From Gordonia sp. SID5947 (GTDB lineage: Bacteria > Actinomycetota > Actinomycetes > Mycobacteriales > Mycobacteriaceae): a DNA stretch of 64,000 bases. Location of the stretch: assembly GCF_009862785.1 (NCBI RefSeq), contig NZ_WWHU01000001.1:4464001-4528000 (forward strand), written 5' to 3'. The notes under the pieces were generated by a model, which saw nothing but the letters and a program-made list of their open reading frames with translations, did not search any database and was not told where the DNA came from. Shown one piece after another: positions 17,018 to 26,269 of this stretch (position 1 is the first letter of the stretch; every line of letters starts with the position of its first letter). The position numbers were made by a program, and so were the translations under genes.

Positions 17018-17423
17018 CGGTGCACTTCTCCTTCACATTCCTGGCCCAACTCGGTCGCGGTCGAAGGGAAGGAACGCATGCGCCTCGCGGACCGCGCCGG
17101 GAGGCAGTAATGGTCAAATCGCCCGTCTCACAGGAATGGTTACACCTATCCCGCGAATGTCGTTGTGGCAAGTTCGGTTTGTCGTCTGACTGAGCGACAG
17201 GGAAGTTGCGGTGTGCCATAGCGCTCGTCAGGAACAGCGGAGTCCCGAGGGACAGTCCACGCCTCATCCATAGAGCATCTGCGTTTTGGCCCAGCGACGA
17301 CCGGCGACGCTGACGCCGGCGTCACCTCGGCGGAGCGATGAACGCGTGTAGCCCGGTGTCGTAACGCGTCGTCTTCGGTCGCCGATGAGAGGGTGGGGAA
17401 AGCCGAGGAACAAGGGTGAACAC
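17018..17423. other. 406-nt intergenic stretch without a supportable gene
   Basis: The gap separates the divergent PLDc_N-type and secreted nuclease genes and should hold both promoters. The open frames crossing it are Arg/Ser-rich shadows. I see no tRNA, strong hairpin or clear operator. Confidence 0.5.
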
Positions 17424-18497
17424 ATGAATTCGCAGCCGAAGTCGGGAGTCTCGCGCACCTGGTGGACGGCTCTGGGAGCCGTGGTCGTGGTGGCGGCGGC
17501 CCTGATCGCCGCAGGTGTGGTCGGCGGATCGGACGAGTCGGAACCGGTTGCCAAGACGGCGACCACCTCGACGCCTGCGGTCGCGTCCACCACGACGTCA
17601 TCGACCGAACCGACACTGCAACCCGTTGCCGCGACCGCCGCGACCACCGTTTCCGCGAATGCGGCCGACGGCTCGCTCGCGAAGCTCGAGACGCTGGCAG
17701 TGAAGGGCCGCGCCCCCAAGACCGGTTACTCCCGCGATCAGTTCGGACAGTCCTGGACCGACGATGTTTCGGTGGCAGGCGGGCACAACGGTTGCGACAC
17801 ACGAAACGACATCCTGCGCCGCGACCTCACGGCGATCACCGTGAAGCCCGGCTCCAATGGCTGTGCCGTGCAGACCGGTACGCTCGACGACCCGTACACC
17901 GGCGCGACCATCGCGTTCCAGCGTGGCGTGCGGACGTCGTCGGCGGTACAGATCGATCATGTGGTCGCGCTCTCGGATGCGTGGCAGAAGGGCGCCCAGC
18001 AGCTGTCGGCGCTGGAGCGCCGCAACTTCGCCAACGATCCGCGCAACCTGCAGGCCGCCGACGGCCCGGCGAATCAGCAGAAGGGCGACGGCGACGCGGC
18101 CACCTGGCTGCCGTCGAACAAGTCTTATCGCTGCGCCTACGTATCCCGCCAGATCGACGTGAAAGCGTTGTACCGACTGTGGGTGACACAGGCGGAGAAG
18201 GACGCGATGGTGCGCATTCTCGGAAGCTGCGGCGGCACCCCGGTCGCGACCACCTCCCAGATGCCGGAACCGTCGGAAACGGCCACGCGGACAGCAACTC
18301 CCGCACCCGCATACACGCCACCGCCGACCACCACGCAACCGGAGTATGTGGCACCCCCGGCCGCTCCGGAGGGCGGCAGCGCCTACTACGCCAACTGCTC
18401 GGCCGTGCGTGCGGCCGGGGCGGCACCGATCCACGCCGGCGAGCCCGGTTACCGGTCGGGCCTCGATCGTGACGGTGACGGGGTCGGCTGCGAGTAG
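17424..18497 (+). CDS. secreted HNH-type (DUF1524/GmrSD C-terminal) nuclease with excalibur domain
   Basis: 357 residues from ATG 17424. A signal anchor (WWTALGAVVVVAAALIAAGV) is followed by a Thr/Ser-rich linker to about residue 85. The nuclease domain spans about 90-270: the catalytic HNH-like IDHVVALSDAWQKGA, then RRNFANDPRNLQAADGPANQ. This is the DUF1524 pattern found in secreted actinobacterial nucleases and in the GmrD part of GmrSD. After a Thr/Pro linker, the C-terminus is an excalibur domain (YYANCSAVRAAGAAPIHAGE, then DRDGDGVGCE) with an EF-hand-like Asp loop that should bind calcium. Probable role: extracellular nucleic acid degradation for nutrition or competition. Confidence 0.88.
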   Translation: MNSQPKSGVSRTWWTALGAVVVVAAALIAAGVVGGSDESEPVAKTATTSTPAVASTTTSSTEPTLQPVAATAATTVSANAADGSLAKLETLAVKGRAPKTGYSRDQFGQSWTDDVSVAGGHNGCDTRNDILRRDLTAITVKPGSNGCAVQTGTLDDPYTGATIAFQRGVRTSSAVQIDHVVALSDAWQKGAQQLSALERRNFANDPRNLQAADGPANQQKGDGDAATWLPSNKSYRCAYVSRQIDVKALYRLWVTQAEKDAMVRILGSCGGTPVATTSQMPEPSETATRTATPAPAYTPPPTTTQPEYVAPPAAPEGGSAYYANCSAVRAAGAAPIHAGEPGYRSGLDRDGDGVGCE

Positions 18498-18510
18498 ACT
18501 CTGCCCGCTC

Positions 18511-19296
18511 TCACATCGCTTCCTTCACCCCGGCGTTGATCAACCACCAGTTCACCGGGAACGACGTGACGAAGCCGGTGAGCATGGCCAGTTGCATCAC
18601 CGCCCAGAAAACGGGGGTGTTGATCGCGACGGGCCCGCCCAGCCATGCCGGGAAGACCGCGAGTTGAGCGATCGCCATCATCCCGTACATACCGATCTGC
18701 CAGGCAGTCAGCGAGAGCACGTCGGCACGACCGGCCGCTCGCAGGTTACGCAGTCGCCCGCGATCGCGGTTCATCGGTGCGATCGCGAAGTACTGGAAGC
18801 CGATTCCGACGATCAGCGCGGCCACATAGGCGATCACCCACCCCGCGTAGATCTCATCGGAGAACAGCCAGTCCATGCCGCCGAGCACGGCCACGGACGG
18901 CGCGGCGAAGATCAGCCATTCGACGAGAAGGTCGGCGACCGTGCACCCCGCGCCACAGTGGCTGGTGCCCACGAACACCGAACTGCTGTACGGGCGTGGC
19001 TGCGGCGCGAGTCCCAGCGGCGCCATCTCGGTGGAGGAATGATCGCTGTGGCGATTCGCATCGTCGGACGGTCGTGGCTGCGGCGCCCGGCCCCACGCCA
19101 GATACGCGCCGACCCAGAGAACCGAGCCGAACAGGGCGCAGATCGGCCAGACGGCGTTCATGACGGCCATCGGTTGTGGGCGCCGGACCAGATCGACCAC
19201 CAACACCACGGCGCACACGATGCCGAGGGCCACACTCGTCCAGCTGCAGATCACCAGCCACGTCGGAAGGTCAGGCAACGACAAATCCGCCATCAA
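18511..19296 (-). CDS. DUF4396 membrane protein
   Basis: 261 residues. Hydrophobic segments lie near 12-35, 45-68, 120-140, 150-172, 195-215 and 225-245. The segment SHCGAGCTVADLLVEW with its Cys pair, and the ending SFPVNWWLINAGVKEAM, are the DUF4396 (PF14342) hallmarks. The paired Cys and His residues could bind a metal. Function is unknown. The second ATG (MADLSLP) is an equally good start. Confidence 0.8.
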   Translation of the reverse strand: MMADLSLPDLPTWLVICSWTSVALGIVCAVVLVVDLVRRPQPMAVMNAVWPICALFGSVLWVGAYLAWGRAPQPRPSDDANRHSDHSSTEMAPLGLAPQPRPYSSSVFVGTSHCGAGCTVADLLVEWLIFAAPSVAVLGGMDWLFSDEIYAGWVIAYVAALIVGIGFQYFAIAPMNRDRGRLRNLRAAGRADVLSLTAWQIGMYGMMAIAQLAVFPAWLGGPVAINTPVFWAVMQLAMLTGFVTSFPVNWWLINAGVKEAM

Positions 19297-19380
19297 CCCA
19301 TGCTGGCAGACGTGACCCGCACACCGGTGAGATGTATCAGGGAGGGTTGAGTTCTCGGTGCGCCGGGTACTTGAAGCTCC

Positions 19381-20427
19381 ATGCCCGACAAACTTGCGGA
19401 CCCGGAAGACGAGCGACTTCCCGACTCGCCCACGGATCTCACGCGTCCGTCGACCTGGTATGTGCTGCGCAAATGTGCGCGCGAGTTCTCCCGTGACCAG
19501 TGCACCGACCTGGCGGCAGCGCTGACCTACTACGCGGTGCTCTCGCTGTTTCCCGCCCTACTCGCGATGGTGTCGTTGCTGGGCATCTTCGGTCAGGGGC
19601 AGAAGACGGTCGACTCGGTGCTGCAACTGGTCGACGATCTCGGCCCGTCATCGGCCGTCGACACACTACGAGGTCCGGTGCAGCAGCTGGTGGAGGCACC
19701 GTCGGCGGGGTTCGCGCTCGTCATCGGCCTCGCAGGCGCGTTGTGGTCGGCGTCCGGCTATGTCGGGGCGTTCGGCCGGGCGATGAACCGCATGTACGAG
19801 GTCGACGAAGGCCGACCGGTGTGGAAGTTGCGTCCGCTGATGCTGGGTGTCACCTTGCTCGCCCTGGTGATGGCCGCGGCCGTCGCGGTGATGGTGGCCG
19901 TGAGCGGCCCGATCGCCAAATCAGTCGGCGACGTCATCGGTCTGGGCGACACCGCGGTCACGGTGTGGAACATCGCTCGCTGGCCGGTGGTGCTGGTCTT
20001 CGTGGTGGTGATCGTCGCGATCCTCTACTACGCGACCCCCAACGTGCAGCAGCCCAAGTTCCGGTGGGTCAGTGTCGGTGCCGTGGTGGCGATCCTGACC
20101 TGGATCATCGCGTCGGTCCTGTTCGGTCTGTACGTCGCCAACTTCGGTAGCTACAACAAGACGTACGGAGCGCTTGCCGGCGTCATCGTGTTCCTCTTGT
20201 GGTTGTGGCTGACGAATCTGGCATTGTTGTTCGGTGCGGAGATCGATGCCGAGCTCGAACGTGGTCGCCAGCTCCAGGCGGGTCTGCCCGCCGAGGAGAC
20301 TTTGCAATCACCACCGCGTGACACGCGTGCATCGGACAAGAACGACGACAAGCACCAGAAACTCATCGAAGAAGGACGAGAGCTGCGGCGAACCAAGGGT
20401 TCCGGCACCGACGCGCCCGACCGCTGA
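19381..20427 (+). CDS. YihY/virulence factor BrkB family membrane protein (copy 1)
   Basis: 348 residues. The hallmark opening CTDLAAALTYYAVLSLFPAL leads the first of about six membrane helices; later blocks are SASGYVGAFGRAMNRMYEVD and NFGSYNKTYGALAGVIVFLL followed by WLWLTNLALLFGAEIDAELE. This is the complete YihY family (PF03631). The C-terminal 60 residues are charged and cytoplasmic. The role is unclear despite the old RNase BN label. A second, more divergent YihY gene lies at 56394-57497. Confidence 0.88.
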   Translation: MPDKLADPEDERLPDSPTDLTRPSTWYVLRKCAREFSRDQCTDLAAALTYYAVLSLFPALLAMVSLLGIFGQGQKTVDSVLQLVDDLGPSSAVDTLRGPVQQLVEAPSAGFALVIGLAGALWSASGYVGAFGRAMNRMYEVDEGRPVWKLRPLMLGVTLLALVMAAAVAVMVAVSGPIAKSVGDVIGLGDTAVTVWNIARWPVVLVFVVVIVAILYYATPNVQQPKFRWVSVGAVVAILTWIIASVLFGLYVANFGSYNKTYGALAGVIVFLLWLWLTNLALLFGAEIDAELERGRQLQAGLPAEETLQSPPRDTRASDKNDDKHQKLIEEGRELRRTKGSGTDAPDR

Positions 20428-20480
20428 CCACCGAGTGGCGCACGCGGAGCGCGGCGGTCACGACCGACGGGAGGATCGAG

Positions 20481-20984
20481 TTGGGTGACGACCAGAGCGG
20501 CTTCGACGAGATGGTCGATGCGATCGACTACCCGATGTTCGTGGTGACCGCACACGCCGACGGTCGGCGCGCCGGATGCCTGGTGGGGTTCGCCAGCCAG
20601 ACGAGCATCGATCCGCGTCGATTCCTCGTCGGGATCTCGAAGCGAAACCAGACCCACGACATTGCCGAGCAGGCCGAGTATCTTGCCGTACACCTGCTTC
20701 CGCGGGAACGTACCGATATCGCGGCACTGTTCGGTGCGCACAGCGGATACGACACCGACAAGTTCACCCGGTGTGCGTGGTCCGAGGGGCCACACGGGCT
20801 TCCGATTCTCGATGACGCCGCCTTCTGGTTCGTCGGCAAGACGGTGCGACGATTCGACGCAGGCGACCACGACGCCTTCCTGCTCGATCCGGTCGACAGC
20901 GGTTCGCGGGTCTCCGCACCGGGTGCGCAGTCGTGGGTGACGTTCTCCGACGTACACGACCTCGATGCGGGACGTGACGCGTGA
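20481..20984 (+). CDS. flavin reductase-like FMN-binding protein
   Basis: 167 residues from TTG 20481 with GGAGG 6 nt upstream. The sequence YPMFVVTAHADGRRAGCLVG, then SKRNQTHDIAEQAEYLAVHL and DDAAFWFVGKTVRRFDAGDH, matches the flavin reductase-like split barrel (PF01613). Members bind FMN and pass electrons from NAD(P)H or act as oxidoreductases. The stop overlaps the next gene by 4 nt. Confidence 0.85.
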   Translation: MGDDQSGFDEMVDAIDYPMFVVTAHADGRRAGCLVGFASQTSIDPRRFLVGISKRNQTHDIAEQAEYLAVHLLPRERTDIAALFGAHSGYDTDKFTRCAWSEGPHGLPILDDAAFWFVGKTVRRFDAGDHDAFLLDPVDSGSRVSAPGAQSWVTFSDVHDLDAGRDA

Positions 20985-21727
20985 GCGAGCCCGGACACGA
21001 CGACGACCTCGATGTGGTGGCGCTGGCCGAGCAGCGATACGCGGACTGGCCCGACGGCGTGCGCGCCAACATGGTCATGAGTCTCGACGGCGCGGCGGTG
21101 TTCCGGGGGAAGGTTCGACCCTTGTCGTCGCGCGCCGATCAGCGTCTGTTCCATGCGCTGCGGGCGATGGCGGATGTGATCCTGGTGGGGGCAGGCACCG
21201 CACGGGTCGAAAGGTACGGTCCGGCGGTCCTCGACGACGAGCTCACCGCATTGCGAAAGCGGCAGCTGGGGCCGTCGGCGACGGCGGCTCCGCGCATCGC
21301 GATGGTCACCCGTACCTGCTCGGTACCCTCGAGTTCGCCGGCCATGGCATCGGGCCCTCGACCGCTCGTGATCACCACCGAACGAGCCGATACGACGTCG
21401 GTGGCCGAACACGCCGACGTGATCGCCACCGGTGACGGCGAGATCGACTTCGCCGAGGCGCTCGGTGAGCTACGCGCCCGCGGATTCCGCCGGATCCTCT
21501 GCGAGGGTGGGCCGACGCTGCTCGCCGCGCTCACCACTGCTGGGCTGGTGGAAGAACTGTGCCTCACGCTCGCGCCCGTCCTGACGGCCGAGCCGGCGGG
21601 CGCCGGACTGGCCGCCGCGCCGCAGGACGCGAGTCTCCTCCCGGTACCGGTGCGTGCGAAACTGCTGCACTCGGTGGCCCACGACGATTACCTCTTCTTG
21701 CGGTACGTGACCCGTGGGTCCAGCTGA
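20981..21727 (+). CDS. pyrimidine reductase, RibD C-terminal family
   Basis: 248 residues from GTG 20981, overlapping the flavin reductase gene. NMVMSLDGAAVFRGKVRPLS is the substrate/NADPH-binding start of the RibD reductase domain, DVILVGAGTARVERY the second block and RRILCEGGPTLLAALTTAGL the third. It has no deaminase domain. Such stand-alone RibD_C proteins are common in actinobacteria; some act in riboflavin synthesis, and others reduce unknown pteridine-like substrates. Pairing with a flavin reductase suggests a shared redox role rather than the main rib operon, which is absent here. Confidence 0.85.
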   Translation: MSEPGHDDDLDVVALAEQRYADWPDGVRANMVMSLDGAAVFRGKVRPLSSRADQRLFHALRAMADVILVGAGTARVERYGPAVLDDELTALRKRQLGPSATAAPRIAMVTRTCSVPSSSPAMASGPRPLVITTERADTTSVAEHADVIATGDGEIDFAEALGELRARGFRRILCEGGPTLLAALTTAGLVEELCLTLAPVLTAEPAGAGLAAAPQDASLLPVPVRAKLLHSVAHDDYLFLRYVTRGSS

Positions 21728-21743
21728 CCGGCGGACCCGGAAC

Positions 21744-22862
21744 CTATCCCGAATACCGGGCGCGCAGCGCGCGACGATCCACCTTGCCCGGGCCACGCAC
21801 CGGGAGCTCGGGAAGCTCGATGACCTCGCGTGGCGCGGCGTAGCGGTCCAGACGTTCGGTGACCGCCCCGCGAATCCGCTCGGCGTCGAGAGCCTTTGTG
21901 CCCGAGGCGACCACGAACACGACCACCTTCTCGCCAAGCCGGTCGTCGGGCACCCCGACCACCGCGCATTCGGCGACTGCCGGGTCGTCGAGGATCACCG
22001 CCTCCACCACCTGCGGCACGATGGTGAGTCCGCCGCTCGAGATCGCTTCGTCGGCGCGGCCCACGATGGTGAGCAGACCGTCCTCATCGAGGTTGCCGAG
22101 GTCGTCGGTGCGGAACCAGCCCGGCTCGGCGAAGGCCGGATGGTCGGGCCGGTTCCGATAGCCATGGGCGACAACGGAACCGCCGAGGATCACGCGGCCG
22201 ACGCCGTCGGGATTCGCGTCGTCGATCCGCACGGTGACGCCGTCTAGGGGGACACCGTCGTAGACACAACCGCCTGCGGTCTCACTCATCCCGTATGTGC
22301 GGGTGATCGGTATTCCCGCATCGATCGCTCTGCGCAGCAACGGGATCGGAGTCGCGGCGCCGCCGACCATCAGCGCGTCGGCGGTTCGCAGGGCGGCCGT
22401 GGCGCGGGGAGAGTCCAGTGCCTTGATCAACTGGGTGGGGACCAGGGACGTGTATCGGCGCGGACCGTCGAGGTTGTCCAGTGCGTCCGCGAACGCATCG
22501 GGATCGAAGCCGCCGGCGACGTCGATGACGGCCGGGACGAACCCGGAGGCCAAGGCGCGCAACAGCACCTGTATCCCCGCGATGTGGTGGGGGGCCAACG
22601 CGAGCAGCCAGTTGCCCGGACCGCCGAGGCGCGCCGCGGTGGCCGATGCCGACGCCGCCAGGGATGCGGGGGAGTGCTGCGCGCCCTTCGGCACGCCGGT
22701 GGTTCCCGATGTGGAGACCACGAGCGAGACACGGTCGTCGATCGGGTCCCCGACACCGAGCGCTTCGCTCAGCGTCGCCACCTCACGGGGATCGTCGGGA
22801 ACCGGGACGAAGGCCGCGGAACCGTCGAGGATCGCGGACAGCTCGGCGCGGCGATCGAGCAC
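21744..22862 (-). CDS. menE: o-succinylbenzoate-CoA ligase MenE
   Basis: 372 residues from GTG 22862. It activates o-succinylbenzoate with ATP and CoA in menaquinone synthesis. The AMP-binding motif STSGTTGVPKGAQHS, TYGMSETAGG (A5), GWFRTDDLGN (A7) and the C-terminal GPGKVDRR Lys loop (A10) are present. An in-frame CTG at 22904 would overlap the upstream stop as CTGA and add 14 residues (LKTLHALHLPARPE) that resemble the N-terminus of mycobacterial MenE, so the true start may be that CTG. It is the last gene of a block that matches M. tuberculosis Rv0542c-Rv0545c. Confidence 0.93.
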   Translation of the reverse strand: MLDRRAELSAILDGSAAFVPVPDDPREVATLSEALGVGDPIDDRVSLVVSTSGTTGVPKGAQHSPASLAASASATAARLGGPGNWLLALAPHHIAGIQVLLRALASGFVPAVIDVAGGFDPDAFADALDNLDGPRRYTSLVPTQLIKALDSPRATAALRTADALMVGGAATPIPLLRRAIDAGIPITRTYGMSETAGGCVYDGVPLDGVTVRIDDANPDGVGRVILGGSVVAHGYRNRPDHPAFAEPGWFRTDDLGNLDEDGLLTIVGRADEAISSGGLTIVPQVVEAVILDDPAVAECAVVGVPDDRLGEKVVVFVVASGTKALDAERIRGAVTERLDRYAAPREVIELPELPVRGPGKVDRRALRARYSG

Positions 22863-22900
22863 CTCGGGACGGGCAGGCAGGTGCAGGGCGTGCAGGGTCT

Positions 22901-23248
22901 TCAGGATTCATCACCGTCGGGATGATCGTCGGGCCGGCCGGACAGCGGGCTGTCGTTGAAGGGCCAGCCGGAGGCCTCGAGGTGTGATCGCACGCGCGCG
23001 ATGTCGGCCTCGTGCGGGAGTTCGTGGGTGACCTTGGTGATCCGCACCGCGGCATCGATCTTGGAGATGGGCTCGGGCGGCGGCGGGGACTGCTTGATGA
23101 GGTCGACGGAGACCTCCTGGACCTCGTCCTCGGTCAGCTGGCGGCGCAGCAGGGCCACGAGTGGGATGTAGTCGCCCTGTGGCACGCCGTCGGGGTAACC
23201 GGCGCGCAGCCATTCGACGATTCTCTGGAGAAACTGTGGTCTGTCCAC
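22901..23248 (-). CDS. DUF3349 protein
   Basis: 115 residues. PQFLQRIVEWLRAGYPDGVP QGDYIPLVALLRRQL is the DUF3349 (PF11829) core, a small helical fold, followed by VSVDLIKQ and a C-terminal acidic tail. The equivalent gene in M. tuberculosis, Rv0543c, is likewise next to menE. Function is unknown. Conservation of its position suggests co-expression with menE. Confidence 0.88.
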   Translation of the reverse strand: MDRPQFLQRIVEWLRAGYPDGVPQGDYIPLVALLRRQLTEDEVQEVSVDLIKQSPPPPEPISKIDAAVRITKVTHELPHEADIARVRSHLEASGWPFNDSPLSGRPDDHPDGDES

Positions 23249-23389
23249 GGATACGGCCCCCTTTCTTTCCTCGGCGGCAGCACAGAGTGTTGGTGCCGAT
23301 TGTAAGTGGTCGGGAGAAGGTCCCGACAGTGATGACGAGCGGCCCGGACGACCCGGTCAGGAGGTCCGGAGGCGTGCGGACGCCGGGGG

Positions 23390-23671
23390 CTACTTGTAAC
23401 CGAAGGGGAAGATCTTGATGTCGGTGTAGTAGTAGATGGTCTGGCGGGTGATCCACAGGAGGCCGACCAGGATCAGTAGTGCCACCACACCGAAGATGAC
23501 GTATCCAAGAGCGCGCAGCGCCGGGTTGCCTTGTGACACAGTGCCGTCCGCGTTGGTCTCGGCTGCGCCCTCGGCATGGAACCGAAGTCCGAACGCGAAC
23601 AGGGCGGGCAGGCCGGCACCGAAGATCAGTCCGACGATCAGAACCTTGCCGATTGATTCGACGATGTCCAT
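23390..23671 (-). CDS. small two-helix membrane protein (Rv0544c-like)
   Basis: 93 residues. Two membrane segments (IGKVLIVGLIFGAGLPALFA and LGYVIFGVVALLILVGLLWI) are joined by an acidic loop, and the protein ends in YYYTDIKIFPFGYK. It holds the position of Rv0544c between DUF3349 and the phosphate transporter, and may be an accessory of PitA. Its start is 68 nt downstream of the pitA stop. Confidence 0.8.
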   Translation of the reverse strand: MDIVESIGKVLIVGLIFGAGLPALFAFGLRFHAEGAAETNADGTVSQGNPALRALGYVIFGVVALLILVGLLWITRQTIYYYTDIKIFPFGYK

Positions 23672-23739
23672 CGGGGTGTTCGTCCTTTCATGTGTGACGC
23701 TCCGGTCCCTGCGGATCGAACGTCACGAAGGGTCAGGTA

Positions 23740-24981
23740 TCAGGCGACGGGTGCCTTGGCTTCGGTGATGACGGTGTGCTCGGCCGGGATGATCGAGTTG
23801 GTGGACTCGTCCCATTCGGCGTTGACGTTGCCGGCGTCGACCTTGTTCTGCTGGGCGCGCCAGTACATGTAGCCCGACGCGACGATCAGGATGCCGAAGA
23901 TCACCAGCGCACCGAGGGCGTTGCCGAGCAGGTGGGCGATGCCGAAGCACAGCGCGCCGACCAGGCCGGCGGCCGGCAAGGTGGTCACCCACGCGATGGC
24001 CATGCGGCCGGCGACGGCCCAGCGGACCTGAGCGCCCTTCTTGCCGACGCCCGAGCCGAGGATCGAGCCGGTCGCCACCTGGGTGGTGGACAGGGCCATG
24101 CCCGCGGCGCTGGAGGTGAGGATGATGGCCGCCGACGAGGCCTCTGCGGCCATACCCTGCGGCGAGCTGATCTCGACCAGACCCTTGCCGAGGGTCCGGA
24201 TGATGCGCCAGCCGCCGAGATAGGTGCCCAGGGCGATCATGCCGGCGCAGCTGAACACGATCCAGAACGGCAGTCCGTGGCTCACCGACGAGGCGTCGAG
24301 GTGGCCGGTGACGATCAGGGCCATCGCGATGACGCCCATGGTCTTCTGCGCGTCGCCGGTGCCGTGGGCCAGGGACACCAGAGAGGCGCTGGCGATCTGG
24401 CCGTAGCGGAAGCCCTCTTCCTTCTTGCTCTGGGCGATTCGCTTGGTGATGGCGAAGACCAGCCACGTGCCGCAGGAGGCGACCACGCATGCGATCACCG
24501 GGGCCAGCAACGCCGGAACGATGATCTTGGAGAACACGCCGTGCCAGTTGATGCCGGACAGTCCCAGTGCTGCGATGCCCGAGCCGATCAGGCCACCGAA
24601 CAGGGCGTGCGACGAGCTCGACGGCAGACCGAAGAGCCACGTGAAGAGATTCCAGAGGATGCCGCCGATGAGACCGGCGAAGATGATCAGCAGCGCTGTG
24701 GTGGGCGTCAGGCCGGAGATGATGTCGCCCTTGTCGTCACCGGAGGTCTGCTGGATGTTCAGCACTTCCTTGGTGATGGTGGCGGCGACCTCGACGGAGA
24801 GGAACGCGCCGACCAGGTTCAGGATCGCCGAGAGGCCGACTGCGACCTTGGGCTTGAGAGCGCCGGTGGCGATCGAGGTCGCCATGGCGTTGCCGGTGTC
24901 GTGGAATCCATTGGTGAAGTCGAAGCCAAGTGCCGTGATCACCAGCAGCACGAGTATCAGCATCTCTCCGGTCATGCTCAT
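23740..24981 (-). CDS. pitA: inorganic phosphate transporter, PiT family
   Basis: 413 residues from ATG 24981 (the frame opens at GTG 25008). About ten membrane helices and both PiT signature repeats are present: ALGFDFTNGFHDTGNAMATS near the N-terminus and ASLVSLAHGTGDAQKTMGVI in the second half. The SSSSHALFGGLIGS and STTQVATGSILGSG segments line the pore in this family. It imports phosphate, probably as a metal-phosphate complex, coupled to protons. Gene order pitA, membrane protein, DUF3349, menE is as in M. tuberculosis. Confidence 0.93.
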   Translation of the reverse strand: MSMTGEMLILVLLVITALGFDFTNGFHDTGNAMATSIATGALKPKVAVGLSAILNLVGAFLSVEVAATITKEVLNIQQTSGDDKGDIISGLTPTTALLIIFAGLIGGILWNLFTWLFGLPSSSSHALFGGLIGSGIAALGLSGINWHGVFSKIIVPALLAPVIACVVASCGTWLVFAITKRIAQSKKEEGFRYGQIASASLVSLAHGTGDAQKTMGVIAMALIVTGHLDASSVSHGLPFWIVFSCAGMIALGTYLGGWRIIRTLGKGLVEISSPQGMAAEASSAAIILTSSAAGMALSTTQVATGSILGSGVGKKGAQVRWAVAGRMAIAWVTTLPAAGLVGALCFGIAHLLGNALGALVIFGILIVASGYMYWRAQQNKVDAGNVNAEWDESTNSIIPAEHTVITEAKAPVA

Positions 24982-25197
24982 ATGATGCGGCTCGACAGCC
25001 CCTGTCACCTAACTCATGTGCGCCCGAAATGCACGATTTGACCTGGGAGTTTGCCAAGAATATCGATTTGTTCACGCACTGTTCATGTCTCCGCCGTCAT
25101 TCCGCCATCGGATGAGGCGGACCGCCCTCCCGATACGGCCGGATCGAACGCTCGGACAGGTGTGTGACCAGCGCGACAGCTGTGCAAGAATCCGACC

Positions 25198-26262
25198 ATG
25201 ACTGCTGCGATGACTCTCGGGATGCCGATCAACTACGCGGGCGATTTCCGCGAAACCATCAACAACCTCGCCGACTTCGAATCGGTCGGTGTCGACCGCG
25301 TCGCGGTACCGGAGGCGTACAGCTTCGACGCCGTCAGCCAACTCGGGTACATCGCCGCAAAAACCGAGCGTATGCAACTGCAGACCGCGATCCTGCCGAT
25401 GTTCTCGCGGACCCCGTCGAACCTTGCGATGACCGCAGCCGGTCTCGACTACATCAGTGGCGGCCGCGCGATCCTGGGCATCGGCGCATCCGGCCCCCAG
25501 GTCATCGAGGGCTTCCACGGCGTGAAGTACGACTACCCGCTGGGCCGGGCGCGTGAGCACGCGGAGATCTGTCGCAAGATCTGGCGTCGCGAGAAGACCG
25601 ACTTCCGTGGCAAGCACTACCGCCTTCCGCTGACCGAAGAAGACGGCGGCAGCGGGCTCGGCAAGGCGCTGAAGATCATCAACCACCCGGTTCGCGACAA
25701 CATCCCGATGTTGCTGGCGGCCATCGGGCCCAAGAACACCGAACTCGCCGCGGAGCTGTTCGAGGAGTTCCAGCCGTTCCTCTTCCACCCCGAGTACGTC
25801 GACGTCGCGTTCGGTGAGGCGCTCGCCGCGGGTAAGGCCAAGCGCGACCCGTCGCTGCCGCCGTTGCGGATCGTCGTGCAGGCAGCCACCCTCATCACCG
25901 AGGACGAGCAGGAGATCGAGAACGCGCTGCAGTCGGTGCGTCACCATGCCGCCCTCTACATCGGTGGCATGGGCGCCCGGGGCAAGAACTTCTACAACGC
26001 GCTCGCGGTGCGGTACGGCTACGCCGACGAGGCGAAGCTGATCCAGGACCTCTACCTCGACGGCAAGAAGGCCGAGGCCGCGGCAGCCGTCCCGGACGAG
26101 CTCGTGCGCGCGATGTCGCTGATCGGTTCGCGCTCGCTGGTCACCGAGCGGGTGGAGGCGTTCCGTGGCGCCGGGGTCGGCTGCATCCTCGCGTCGCCCG
26201 CGGCCGGCTCGCACAAGGAGCGTGTGGAGGACATGCGGGAGTTGCGGGAGATCGTCGGCTGA
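25198..26262 (+). CDS. LLM-class F420-dependent oxidoreductase
   Basis: 354 residues. The luciferase-like TIM barrel is complete: LGMPINYAGDFRETINNLAD, RVAVPEAYSFDAVSQLGYIA, then TAILPMFSRTPSNLAMTAAG and GRAILGIGASGPQVIEGFHG. These match actinobacterial F420-dependent enzymes. The substrate is unknown. It is divergent from pitA and convergent with menB, 7 nt apart. In M. tuberculosis the same neighbourhood between pitA and menB differs, so this gene may be a lineage addition. Confidence 0.88.
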   Translation: MTAAMTLGMPINYAGDFRETINNLADFESVGVDRVAVPEAYSFDAVSQLGYIAAKTERMQLQTAILPMFSRTPSNLAMTAAGLDYISGGRAILGIGASGPQVIEGFHGVKYDYPLGRAREHAEICRKIWRREKTDFRGKHYRLPLTEEDGGSGLGKALKIINHPVRDNIPMLLAAIGPKNTELAAELFEEFQPFLFHPEYVDVAFGEALAAGKAKRDPSLPPLRIVVQAATLITEDEQEIENALQSVRHHAALYIGGMGARGKNFYNALAVRYGYADEAKLIQDLYLDGKKAEAAAAVPDELVRAMSLIGSRSLVTERVEAFRGAGVGCILASPAAGSHKERVEDMRELREIVG

Positions 26263-26269
26263 GGCTCCG

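Noticed and set aside
19381..20427. Ribonuclease BN
   Set aside because: Outdated name for YihY; no nuclease motif.
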